Positions 8,742 through 15,783 of a stretch of DNA of 39,664 nt are shown in pieces. The position numbers were made by a program, and so were the translations under genes. The notes beneath the pieces were generated by a model, which saw nothing but the letters and a program-made list of their open reading frames with translations, was not told the DNA's origin and made no database searches. Source of the stretch: Candidatus Collierbacteria bacterium (lineage in GTDB: Bacteria; Patescibacteriota; Microgenomatia; UBA1400; MFAQ01); the NCBI GenBank assembly GCA_903873735.1, contig CAIQPO010000094.1:1-39664 (forward strand), read 5' to 3'. Numbering within the stretch: position 1 is the first letter of the stretch; each line of letters opens with the position of its first letter.

Positions 8742-9716
8742 ATGGAGAAAAACCCGAGGGATGTAGTAATTATTGGTGGGGGTCCTAGTGGATACACGGC
8801 AGCAATATATTTGGCTAGAGCCGAGCATAAACCCTTGGTACTAGCTGGCGAAAAGAAGGGCGGTCAGCTGATGTATACCACTGAGGTGGAGAACTTCCCA
8901 GGGTTTGAGGAAGGAATAATGGGTCCGGACTTGATGCTTAAAATGGAGGAACAGGCAAAAAAATTTGGAGCCGAGATCAGAGGGGTAAACGTGACAAAGG
9001 TAGAGCTGTTGGGTGAAATAAAGAAAGTGTATGTAGGAGACGAGGTGATTGAGGCGAAATCTGTGATTATCTCAACAGGAGCTTGGTCGAGAATGCTAGG
9101 AGTGGGCGAGGAGATGCTGCTTGGAAGAGGAGTTAGTACTTGCGCAGTGTGTGACGCTGCTTTTTTTAGGAACAAGAAAACTGTGGTGGTGGGTGGAGGA
9201 GATGCAGCAATGGAGGATGCTTTGGCACTGTCTAAGTTTGCCTCGGAAGTACTTATTGTCCACAGAGGAGATAGCTTTAAGGCAAGCAAGATTATGCAAC
9301 AGAGAGTATTTGCGACTGCAAATATAAAGGTGCTTTGGAATAGTGAAGTGGTTGGTGTGGCAGGTGAGCAGAAATTGGAAGGGGTAATGATTAAGAGTGC
9401 TGAAGATGAAGCTGAGGTGAAGTGTGATGGTTTGTTTTTGGCAATCGGGCATCTACCTCAGACAAGCTTGTTTGATGGACAGTTGGCTTTAAATGAAAAA
9501 GGATTTTTGCTGACGACGATGACAGGAATAATGGCGGATAAGTGGAAGGTGACAGAGGCTGATTACTGGCTGGATGGATATCCAACTATGACATCTGTAG
9601 AAGGAGTGTTTGGTTGTGGGGATGTAGTGGATTACAGATATCGTCAAGCGATTACTGCTGCAGGGATGGGATGTCAGGCGTCTTTGGATGTGGAGAAGTA
9701 TTTGGCTAAGGGTTAA
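8742..9716 (+). CDS. trxB: Thioredoxin reductase
   Basis: A 324-residue FAD/NADPH flavoenzyme. FAD site GGGPSGYTAAIYLARA at the N-terminus; redox-active CAVC in STCAVCDAAFF; NADPH-binding VVGGGDAAMEDAL; C-terminal FAD contact GVFGCGDVVDYRYRQ with AAGMGCQASLD. All landmarks of low-molecular-weight TrxB are present. The 3-nt gap to trxA indicates cotranscription. Confidence 0.96.
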   Translation: MEKNPRDVVIIGGGPSGYTAAIYLARAEHKPLVLAGEKKGGQLMYTTEVENFPGFEEGIMGPDLMLKMEEQAKKFGAEIRGVNVTKVELLGEIKKVYVGDEVIEAKSVIISTGAWSRMLGVGEEMLLGRGVSTCAVCDAAFFRNKKTVVVGGGDAAMEDALALSKFASEVLIVHRGDSFKASKIMQQRVFATANIKVLWNSEVVGVAGEQKLEGVMIKSAEDEAEVKCDGLFLAIGHLPQTSLFDGQLALNEKGFLLTTMTGIMADKWKVTEADYWLDGYPTMTSVEGVFGCGDVVDYRYRQAITAAGMGCQASLDVEKYLAKG

Positions 9717-9756
9717 GTAAGGGAAGAGAGCTTGGTAGATAATATAGAATTTAAAT

Positions 9757-10545
9757 ATGAAAGTAATTAGTTGGAATGTGGCTGGATTTAGAAGGGCAAA
9801 GACACTTGCTACTTTTGACTATTCTGAAATTGATTATGATTATTTTAGTAATAAGATAGCGAGCTTCAATCCCGATGTAATTTGTTTGCAAGAGGTGCTG
9901 ATAGGTGAGATTGATCAAATGGAGGTGATGGCAAAGAAGTTGGGTTACGAGTATTGGAAAAGTGTAAAGATGAGCCCAGACCATACAGGTAAGGATGATT
10001 GGATTGGTTTAGGAATTATTTCAAAAGAGGTAATAGATGACACTCAGATTGAAGTGTTGCCATATCCAACTTTTAAACTAGTTTTCCCTGATGGCAGGGA
10101 AGCTCAAAAGTTTGATAAGTTGATATTGAAGGCAAAAATTGGTGATGTAGCGGTAGCGACTACTCAGCTGCAACCACTGCATTATTGGGGTTATAACTAT
10201 TACGAAACCCCAGGGTATGAATACGGACGTGAGATCTCTAAACTGATAGCGGGCTTAATAAATAATGAAACAGTATTAACTGGTGATTTTCAATTTAGTA
10301 GAACCTCATTGGTTTTTAAGGAGTTGTATGGGGATATACAGCTGAAAGATTCCTTACCAGAAGTGTTTACTAGAAAGAGAGAAAATGGAAAACACACCAT
10401 ATCTGACCATATATTTATACCCAGTGCAGGCGTGGTAGTGGATTCGAGAGTTGAAGAGACGATGACGGATCATTTCTTATGTTTCGTTGATTTCTCACAG
10501 AATGTATCTAGATTGGAAGAGATGAAAAAATTGGTAAAGGGTTGA
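9757..10545 (+). CDS. Endonuclease/exonuclease/phosphatase (EEP) family protein
   Basis: 262 residues with the EEP (ExoIII/DNase I-like) fold: SWNVAGFR (metal-site Asn), VICLQEV (catalytic Glu), TGDFQFS where the usual GDFN Asn has become Gln, and C-terminal SDHIF and MTDHFLCFVDF, the latter with the catalytic Asp-His. Could be an AP endonuclease-like nuclease or a phosphodiesterase; the family is too broad to say. No signal peptide. TAGAAT ends 6 nt before the ATG (9745-9750), again a leaderless geometry. Confidence 0.8.
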   Translation: MKVISWNVAGFRRAKTLATFDYSEIDYDYFSNKIASFNPDVICLQEVLIGEIDQMEVMAKKLGYEYWKSVKMSPDHTGKDDWIGLGIISKEVIDDTQIEVLPYPTFKLVFPDGREAQKFDKLILKAKIGDVAVATTQLQPLHYWGYNYYETPGYEYGREISKLIAGLINNETVLTGDFQFSRTSLVFKELYGDIQLKDSLPEVFTRKRENGKHTISDHIFIPSAGVVVDSRVEETMTDHFLCFVDFSQNVSRLEEMKKLVKG

Positions 10546-10668
10546 GGGTAAGAATGGTCAACGTAAAGGGTCTGTCAGTTGGTCGCGACTGTATTTTTTG
10601 GCGCAATATCTAGAGCGTTGTTTTTTCAGATAATTTTTCGAGTGCTTGAGACTGGTAAAATAAAAGAA
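10546..10668 (+). promoter_or_regulatory. argS 5' leader with possible Arg leader peptide (weak)
   Basis: 123 nt separate the EEP gene from the likely argS start. They contain a 19-codon ORF (ATG at 10554, stop just before the U-run) with two CGC arginine codons, unusual in an AGA-preferring genome, then CAACG paired with CGTTG followed by six T. The hairpin is long-looped and only two Arg codons are present, so attenuation is only a possibility. Confidence 0.25.
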
Positions 10669-12339
10669 ATGGGTAAGCTTAGACAATTGATAACGCAAGC
10701 GATTTGCTCTTCAGCGGGAGTAGAGAATTTTACAGTGGAAAGAACTCAGGATTCAAGCAAGGGGGATTTGGCCACTAATGTGGCGATGGTGGGATATAAG
10801 AGCGCCGGTTTCTCATCTCCACGAGAGATGGCAGAGAGAGTGGTGGAAAGCTTGAGAGATAATTCTGAATTAGAGACAGTAATTAGTAAGATTGAAATTG
10901 CAGGACCTGGCTTTATAAACTTTTATTTGAAACAGGAATATGTTAAGAAAGTGTTGAGTGATGAATCTGCTGGGTGTGAGTTGATGAAAGGGAAACGAGT
11001 GTTGGTGGAGTATAGTTCGCCGAATATCGCAAAAAGGTTTTCGGTGGGTCACTTGAGATCAACAATTATTGGTAATTCCCTGGAAAGAATATTTAAAGCA
11101 ACGGGGGCTAGAGTGACGAATGATAATCACTTAGGTGATTGGGGAACACAGTTTGGAATGATAATCGCCGTAGTGGAGGAAAAAGACCTGGATGTGGAGA
11201 AGATGTCGGTGGCTGACTTGGAGAATGAATATGTGGAGTTTAACAAGAGGATGACTGAAACCCCCGGTCTTAGGGAGAAAGCAAAAGAAGCGTTTTGGAG
11301 ATTGGAAAAGGGAGACGCATCGGCTAGAAAGATTTGGGAGCAGTCTGTGGCGGTGTCAATGAGCGAGTTTGACAAGATTTACAAGAGATTGGGGGTGGAG
11401 TTTGAACATTCTTTGGGTGAAAGTGCTTATGAGACAGACATGCCTGCAATAATTAAAGAAGCAAAGAAAAATAAAGTTGCGGTAGAAGGAGAGAATGGCG
11501 CTTGGGTGGTGAAGTTTGAGAAAGATGGAAAGGAATATATGCCTCCGGCGATGTTAGTAAAATCTGATGGGACGACAACCTACTTTACGAGAGACTTAGC
11601 TACTATCAGAAGGAGACTGGATGAAGATGAGTTGAGGGCAGATTTGTATATATATGAGGTAGGTGGTGAGCAGAGATTACACCTTAGACAAGTGTTTGAA
11701 ACTGTAGAAAAATTGGGGTGGGCAAAAAAGGAAAGGTTTGTGCATGTAGCACATGGTCTCTTAACCTTGCCAGAGGGCAAGATGAGTACTAGAAAAGGGA
11801 ACACGATTAAATTGGAGGATTTGCTATGGAAATCAAAAGATGAAGCCAGGCGTGTGGCAGGGGTGGAGATTGCTGATGAAGAAATAGAGAAGTTGTCGCT
11901 TGCTAGTGTGAAGTACAACGAACTAAAACGCTCTCCGGGATTGGATTATGTGTTTGTGTGGGATGAGGCTTTGTCGATGGAGGGAAATAGTGCGCCATAT
12001 ATTAACTATGCTTATGTAAGAGCAAAGAAGATTGTAGCGGAGAAAAATATTGATGGTAAGAAACTAAGAGATTTTGAAGGAGAAGAAATTGGTCTTTCAA
12101 AAATGCTTATAGAGTTTGTGGAGGGAGATGTGGTTGAGCGAGCCGCAAAGACATATGCCCCGCAAGTGATTTGTAACTATTTATTTGAGCTGTCGAAGAA
12201 GTTTAATGCGTTTTATGATCACAATCGTGTACTGGGGGATGATCGAGAAAAGGAAAGGTTGTTTTTGGTGGCGAAGCTCGCAGAGGTGATAAAGCAAGGG
12301 GCTCTCTTGCTGGGGATTGATCTAGTAGAGAAGATGTAG
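10669..12339 (+). CDS. argS: Arginyl-tRNA synthetase
   Basis: Class I synthetase charging tRNA-Arg. The HIGH signature appears as NIAKRFSVGHLRSTIIGNSL (VGHL), and the KMSKS loop as GKMSTRKGNTI. The N-terminal tRNA-binding domain is at residues 1-100 (DLATNVAM). The C-terminal anticodon domain includes APQVICNYLFELSKKFNAFY. I use the ATG at 10669, giving 556 residues that begin GKLRQLITQAI, because the open frame upstream to 10579 has no family similarity. lysS follows immediately, with its start overlapping a promoter-like box after the argS stop. Confidence 0.96.
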   Translation: MGKLRQLITQAICSSAGVENFTVERTQDSSKGDLATNVAMVGYKSAGFSSPREMAERVVESLRDNSELETVISKIEIAGPGFINFYLKQEYVKKVLSDESAGCELMKGKRVLVEYSSPNIAKRFSVGHLRSTIIGNSLERIFKATGARVTNDNHLGDWGTQFGMIIAVVEEKDLDVEKMSVADLENEYVEFNKRMTETPGLREKAKEAFWRLEKGDASARKIWEQSVAVSMSEFDKIYKRLGVEFEHSLGESAYETDMPAIIKEAKKNKVAVEGENGAWVVKFEKDGKEYMPPAMLVKSDGTTTYFTRDLATIRRRLDEDELRADLYIYEVGGEQRLHLRQVFETVEKLGWAKKERFVHVAHGLLTLPEGKMSTRKGNTIKLEDLLWKSKDEARRVAGVEIADEEIEKLSLASVKYNELKRSPGLDYVFVWDEALSMEGNSAPYINYAYVRAKKIVAEKNIDGKKLRDFEGEEIGLSKMLIEFVEGDVVERAAKTYAPQVICNYLFELSKKFNAFYDHNRVLGDDREKERLFLVAKLAEVIKQGALLLGIDLVEKM

Positions 12340-12354
12340 ATGGTAAAATCAGTC

Positions 12355-13827
12355 ATGGCCGGAAGACTAGATCAAATTTTAACTGAAAGAGAAGAAAAAA
12401 TTACCAAACTCAAATCTTTGGGGATTGAACTGTATCCTGCACAGTCTAAAAAAGAGTTTTCTAATAAGGAAGTGGTGGATGGGTTTGAACAGTTTTCAGG
12501 GAAAAAGGTGAGCTTGGCTGGAAGAATTATGGCTTGGAGAGACTTAGGCAAGCTGGTTTTTGTTTCGATAAAAGATGAGAGTGGAAAAATTCAGCTATTT
12601 TTTAGAGGAGATTTGGTTAAATCTTTTAGTAAGGAAGAGCAGAGATTGGGCTTTGAAGAGCTTAAACTCTTGGACATTGGTGATGTGATTCAGGCTTGGG
12701 GAGAGGTGGCGAAGACCAAGACTGGTGAGGTGTCGATTATGGTGGAAGAGGTGAAGCTGCTGACAAAATCAAGAAAACCCCTACCAGATCAATGGTCTGG
12801 GATGAGTGACCCTGATGAGAAGTTTAGAAAAAGATATTTGGATTTATTGATGGAGCCGGAAAAAGTAGAAAGATTTAAGCGAAAAGCTAAGTTTTGGAGC
12901 GAGACGAGAAAGTTTTTGATGGATAGAGGTTTTGTGGAGGTGGAGACTCCCATATTGGAGTCGGTTACCGGTGGAGCTGATGCTAAACCTTTTGTGACTC
13001 ACATGAATTCAATCGATCAAGATTTTTATTTGAGAATTTCAACAGAGTTGTTTCAGAAGAGACTGATCGGAGCTGGTTTTGAGAAGGTGTTTACTTTGGG
13101 TCCAAACTTTAGAAATGAAGGCATGGATGATGAACACTTGCCCGAGTACTATCAATGCGAGTGGTATTGGGCTTTTGCAGATTATCGCAACAACATGGAT
13201 TTAGTTCGTGATTTATACAGGCACTTGGCAAAATCTGTTTATGGGAAAACTAATTTTATTAGCCATGAGATGGAGTATGACTTGGCAAAAGATTGGGATG
13301 AGATTGATTACAAAAAATCAATTTTGGAAAAACTGGGGGTGGATATTGATCAGGCAACAGATGAGGAGATGCTTGAGGTGGTAAAGAAAAATGGGGTGAG
13401 GCTTACGGGTGAGATAAATAGACAGAGGCTGATTGATAACTGCTGGAAGATTGTACGAAAGTCAATTGCTGGTCCAGCGTATTTGGTGAATGTGCCAAAA
13501 TTTATGTCGCCTTTGGCAAAATCAAAATCTAGTGAGCCAGAAATTACCGAGAGATTTCAGCCAATAATTGCTGGATCAGAGCTGGGTAATGGTTATTCTG
13601 AGCTTAACGACCCCATTGACCAAAGAGAAAGATTTGAGGAGCAGCAAGCTGCGAGAGAAGCTGGGGATGAAGAAGCACAAATGATGGATTTGGAGTTTGT
13701 AGAAATGCTTGAGTACGGCATGCCTCCAACTTCAGGGTATGGGTTTTCAGAAAGACTGTTCTGGTTTTTTGAAGATATTTCAGCTAGAGAGGGTACACTT
13801 TTCCCACCTCTAAGAATTAAAAAATAA
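12355..13827 (+). CDS. lysS: Lysyl-tRNA synthetase (class II)
   Basis: Class II enzyme of 490 residues. N-terminal OB-fold anticodon domain (VSLAGRIMAWRDLGKLVFVSI); motif 2 with FRNEGMDDEHLPEYYQCEWY; motif 3 region GMPPTSGYGFSERLFWFFED; ends in LFPPLRIKK. Motif 3 is somewhat divergent (FSERL for GIDRL) but keeps the Arg. An ATG at 12340 is also in frame. I prefer 12355 because TGGTAAAAT, an extended -10 box, lies 5 nt upstream and would support a leaderless lysS mRNA in addition to readthrough from argS. Confidence 0.94.
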   Translation: MAGRLDQILTEREEKITKLKSLGIELYPAQSKKEFSNKEVVDGFEQFSGKKVSLAGRIMAWRDLGKLVFVSIKDESGKIQLFFRGDLVKSFSKEEQRLGFEELKLLDIGDVIQAWGEVAKTKTGEVSIMVEEVKLLTKSRKPLPDQWSGMSDPDEKFRKRYLDLLMEPEKVERFKRKAKFWSETRKFLMDRGFVEVETPILESVTGGADAKPFVTHMNSIDQDFYLRISTELFQKRLIGAGFEKVFTLGPNFRNEGMDDEHLPEYYQCEWYWAFADYRNNMDLVRDLYRHLAKSVYGKTNFISHEMEYDLAKDWDEIDYKKSILEKLGVDIDQATDEEMLEVVKKNGVRLTGEINRQRLIDNCWKIVRKSIAGPAYLVNVPKFMSPLAKSKSSEPEITERFQPIIAGSELGNGYSELNDPIDQRERFEEQQAAREAGDEEAQMMDLEFVEMLEYGMPPTSGYGFSERLFWFFEDISAREGTLFPPLRIKK

Positions 13828-13834
13828 TTTCTTT

Positions 13835-14410
13835 ATGAATGATAGTGATTTAATTGCGTCTAGGGAGTATAAGCAGATAGAGATTCCTGGGGTGGTAGTG
13901 GTGAGGTCGAGAAAATATTTTGGCGTGGAAGGTGGATGGCTTAGGGAGCAGTCGGATTTTTCTGAACTGACAAGTAATTTGGGCTACAGATTTGATGCTA
14001 GAGTGATGTATACGATTTGGTCTCCACCAGGAGTGATAAGAGGGGGGCATTTGGAGGGAAGATCAAAGACTGCGACGATAATTACCGGTGCTGCTTTTAT
14101 GGCACTGGTAGATATGAGACCTGGAGAGCAACAAGGAAAGGCGGTTGGGGTATATCTGGGGAATCATGATCGAGCTTGGGGAGACACAATGTTTATACCC
14201 GAAGGAGTGCTTAATGCATTTGTTCCTCTAAATAATGAGTGTCTTTACACAGGAGTGGGAGATAGGCCATTTAATAGATTTGATTCTCTTAGGGCTTTGG
14301 ATTTGTTTGATCCTGAATTAGGGTTAGAGTGGCCGGCTGGGACAAAACCTCAAGACAGTCACGAAGAGAAAGAAATACTTTCATTAAGAGAGTTTATTGA
14401 AAAACTTTAG
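13835..14410 (+). CDS. RmlC-like cupin, sugar epimerase homologue
   Basis: 191 residues related to dTDP-4-dehydrorhamnose 3,5-epimerase. The cupin core reads SPPGVIRGGHLEGRS (first catalytic His kept), ITGAAFMALVDMRPG, and DLFDPELGLEWP near the C-terminus. In FIPEGVLNAF the second conserved His of the family's GxAHGF is Asn. No rmlA, rmlB or rmlD lies nearby. The product could act on a nucleotide sugar made elsewhere or be a non-enzymatic cupin. Seven nt after lysS and 3 nt before a paralogous gene, so probably part of an operon. Confidence 0.75.
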   Translation: MNDSDLIASREYKQIEIPGVVVVRSRKYFGVEGGWLREQSDFSELTSNLGYRFDARVMYTIWSPPGVIRGGHLEGRSKTATIITGAAFMALVDMRPGEQQGKAVGVYLGNHDRAWGDTMFIPEGVLNAFVPLNNECLYTGVGDRPFNRFDSLRALDLFDPELGLEWPAGTKPQDSHEEKEILSLREFIEKL

Positions 14411-14413
14411 TCT

Positions 14414-15427
14414 ATGAAGAATACTAATGAACAGGTTTTTTACGAAGTGGCAGAGATGCCTGAATCAAATAGATACTGGCTTAGAAGACAGTTTTGGGAT
14501 GCAGCTAGTGGGAAACAGAGATCGGTTACGGTGTCATTGGAGCTGCTTTTTCAGGGGGACTGGAGTTTGAGAATTGAAGAGAGGCGATCTTCGGTTTATT
14601 GGCAACTCTTAACTCTAAACATTGATGGAGAGGAGAGAGTGGTCTTTGAGAGATTTGTGAGAGGAAAGCGGGGAGTAAAAAATGACTATATTAGTTTGGG
14701 TTATTTACCGAGATGGGTAACCAAAGAGCTTGATTTGGTACTTGAAGAGATGAGAAGAAGAAAGATGGATGTTGGTGGAAGGAGGTTTTTAAAAGATGTA
14801 TTGCACAGGATAAAGAGGGATAGAAAAGAAATTAAGTCTAAGCTGACTGCAGTAGTGGAGAAGACGGGAATTGGGGGTCTTTTCAAAATTGTGTCACAAA
14901 CTCGTGGTGACGAGAGGGGTAGCTTTAGGGAGGTGGTGAGGTTTCCTGAGGTAGAACTCTTAACAGGCTATGATTTTATCGGTAAGCAGGTAAACCACTC
15001 ACACTCGATTTATGGAACTTTAAGAGGTTTGCATGTGGAGCCTTGGGCAAAGCTGGTGACGGTGATATCAGGACTAGCTGCTTGCGTGTTTTTGGATTGC
15101 AGACCAAACTCTAAAACATTTGGGAAGACTCAAACCATTTATTTGGGTTTTGGCAAAACACCTGATGGGGAAGAAGTTAAGGGCGGAGCAATATTCGTGG
15201 AACAGGGTATAGCTAATTCATTTATTGTGCTGTCGGATAAGCTTGATTATTCTTACGTGGTCGATGACTTATGGACTCCTGGGACAGCGACCTATGCGGT
15301 GAATCCAATGGATCCAAAGCTTGAAATTCCTTGGACTAGCTGGGTGGCTGAAGAAAAAATAATCAGATCAGATAGAGATATTGCGTCTCCTGGTTTCGAT
15401 GAGTTTGTGAAGTCGCTAAGTAAATAG
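14414..15427 (+). CDS. Two-domain protein with C-terminal RmlC-like cupin
   Basis: 337 residues. The C-terminal half (about 160-337) is a second RmlC-like cupin: YGTLRGLHVEPWAKLV, SGLAACVFLDCRPNS, VEQGIANSFIVLSD (again Asn where the second His is expected), and NPMDPKLEIPW. The N-terminal 150 residues are basic and charged (EMRRRKMDVGGRRFLKDVL) with no domain I recognise; they might bind a glycan carrier or nucleic acid. Tandem with the preceding paralogue. The intergenic T-box begins right after its stop codon. Confidence 0.72.
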   Translation: MKNTNEQVFYEVAEMPESNRYWLRRQFWDAASGKQRSVTVSLELLFQGDWSLRIEERRSSVYWQLLTLNIDGEERVVFERFVRGKRGVKNDYISLGYLPRWVTKELDLVLEEMRRRKMDVGGRRFLKDVLHRIKRDRKEIKSKLTAVVEKTGIGGLFKIVSQTRGDERGSFREVVRFPEVELLTGYDFIGKQVNHSHSIYGTLRGLHVEPWAKLVTVISGLAACVFLDCRPNSKTFGKTQTIYLGFGKTPDGEEVKGGAIFVEQGIANSFIVLSDKLDYSYVVDDLWTPGTATYAVNPMDPKLEIPWTSWVAEEKIIRSDRDIASPGFDEFVKSLSK

Positions 15428-15432
15428 GGGTG

Positions 15433-15438
15433 TATAAT
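15433..15438 (+). promoter_or_regulatory. -10 box of thrS T-box transcript
   Basis: A perfect TATAAT immediately downstream of the preceding gene. It predicts a start near 15445, about 20 nt before the small Stem I hairpin of the T-box. Confidence 0.6.
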
Positions 15439-15444
15439 TGGGTT

Positions 15445-15579
15445 AGGTTAATTGCTTTGTTTGATGTGGCTACCAACCACTAGAAGCAGGCGGTCAATGC
15501 CAGATTTGACGAATTAAGAAGGCTACCAGCAAGCAGGATGGAACCACCCGAATGGGTTCCTGCAGAGAGGTAGTTTTTT
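15445..15579 (+). promoter_or_regulatory. T-box riboswitch with ultrashort Stem I, threonine type
   Basis: Senses uncharged tRNA-Thr upstream of thrS. Antiterminator: A1 stem GCAGGA (15533-15538) with TCCTGC (15558-15563); the invariant 7-nt bulge TGGAACC (15539-15545); A2 stem ACCC/GGGT closed by GAAT. The UGGA of the bulge would pair with UCCA of a tRNA whose discriminator is U73. Stem I is a hairpin GTGG/CCAC (15466-15469, 15477-15480) with loop CTACCAA, whose central ACC is a Thr codon followed by A. A hairpin GTCAA/TTGAC (15493-15497, 15506-15510) with loop GCC facing GGC at 15521 resembles the Stem IIA/B pseudoknot. Six T follow at 15574; CTACC/GGTAG could close a larger terminator. The exact termination switch is unresolved. 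Confidence 0.82.
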
Positions 15580-15600
15580 GATTATTGATAAGTTCATTAA

Positions 15601-15748
15601 CTAGGCCTTTAGACAACATCATTTTTAACAATCGGAATACTTTTCCAGCGAAAAAGTTTCCTGATTCGCAGCTTACTGGTCGCAAGAGCGACGCCGTGCC
15701 AGTAAGCTTTACGAAACCTTGTTAAAAACGATATTGTCTTATGCCTGG
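15601..15748 (+). ncRNA. Highly structured nested inverted-repeat element, unknown
   Basis: Between the T-box and thrS the DNA folds into one long closing stem. CTAGGC pairs with GCCTGG; AGACAA (15611-15616) with TTGTCT (15734-15739); ATC with GAT; and TTTTTAACAA (15622-15631) with TTGTTAAAAA (15719-15728). Inside are hairpins GGAA/TTCC, GCGAA/TTCGC and a perfect 10-bp stem AGCTTACTGG/CCAGTAAGCT (15670-15679, 15699-15708) capped by TCGC-AAGA-GCGA. No ORF, no U-tract. It could be a second regulatory domain of the thrS leader, an independent small RNA, or a MITE-like insertion. I do not recognise it as a known RNA family. Confidence 0.6.
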
Positions 15749-15783
15749 AGACTAATAATTAAAATTTATTGAGAATAAATAAT

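Noticed and set aside
8864..9289. Antisense frame of 141 codons across trxB.
   Set aside because: Low-complexity Ser/Pro/Thr composition and full overlap with an unmistakable thioredoxin reductase.
10579..10668. Longer argS frame starting at TTG 10579.
   Set aside because: The 30 extra residues show no ArgS similarity and overlap the leader; the ATG at 10669 gives the normal N-terminus.
15564..15606. AGAGAGG followed by TTG ATT ATT GAT... as an eight-codon ORF just after the T-box.
   Set aside because: Too short, no informative codon run, and it overlaps the U-tract expected of a terminator; likely chance.
15670..15708. The 10-bp stem with inner hairpin near thrS considered as a tRNA gene or tRNA mimic.
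   Set aside because: No cloverleaf arms, no T-loop consensus, no CCA-like acceptor, and the loops do not show a Thr anticodon.
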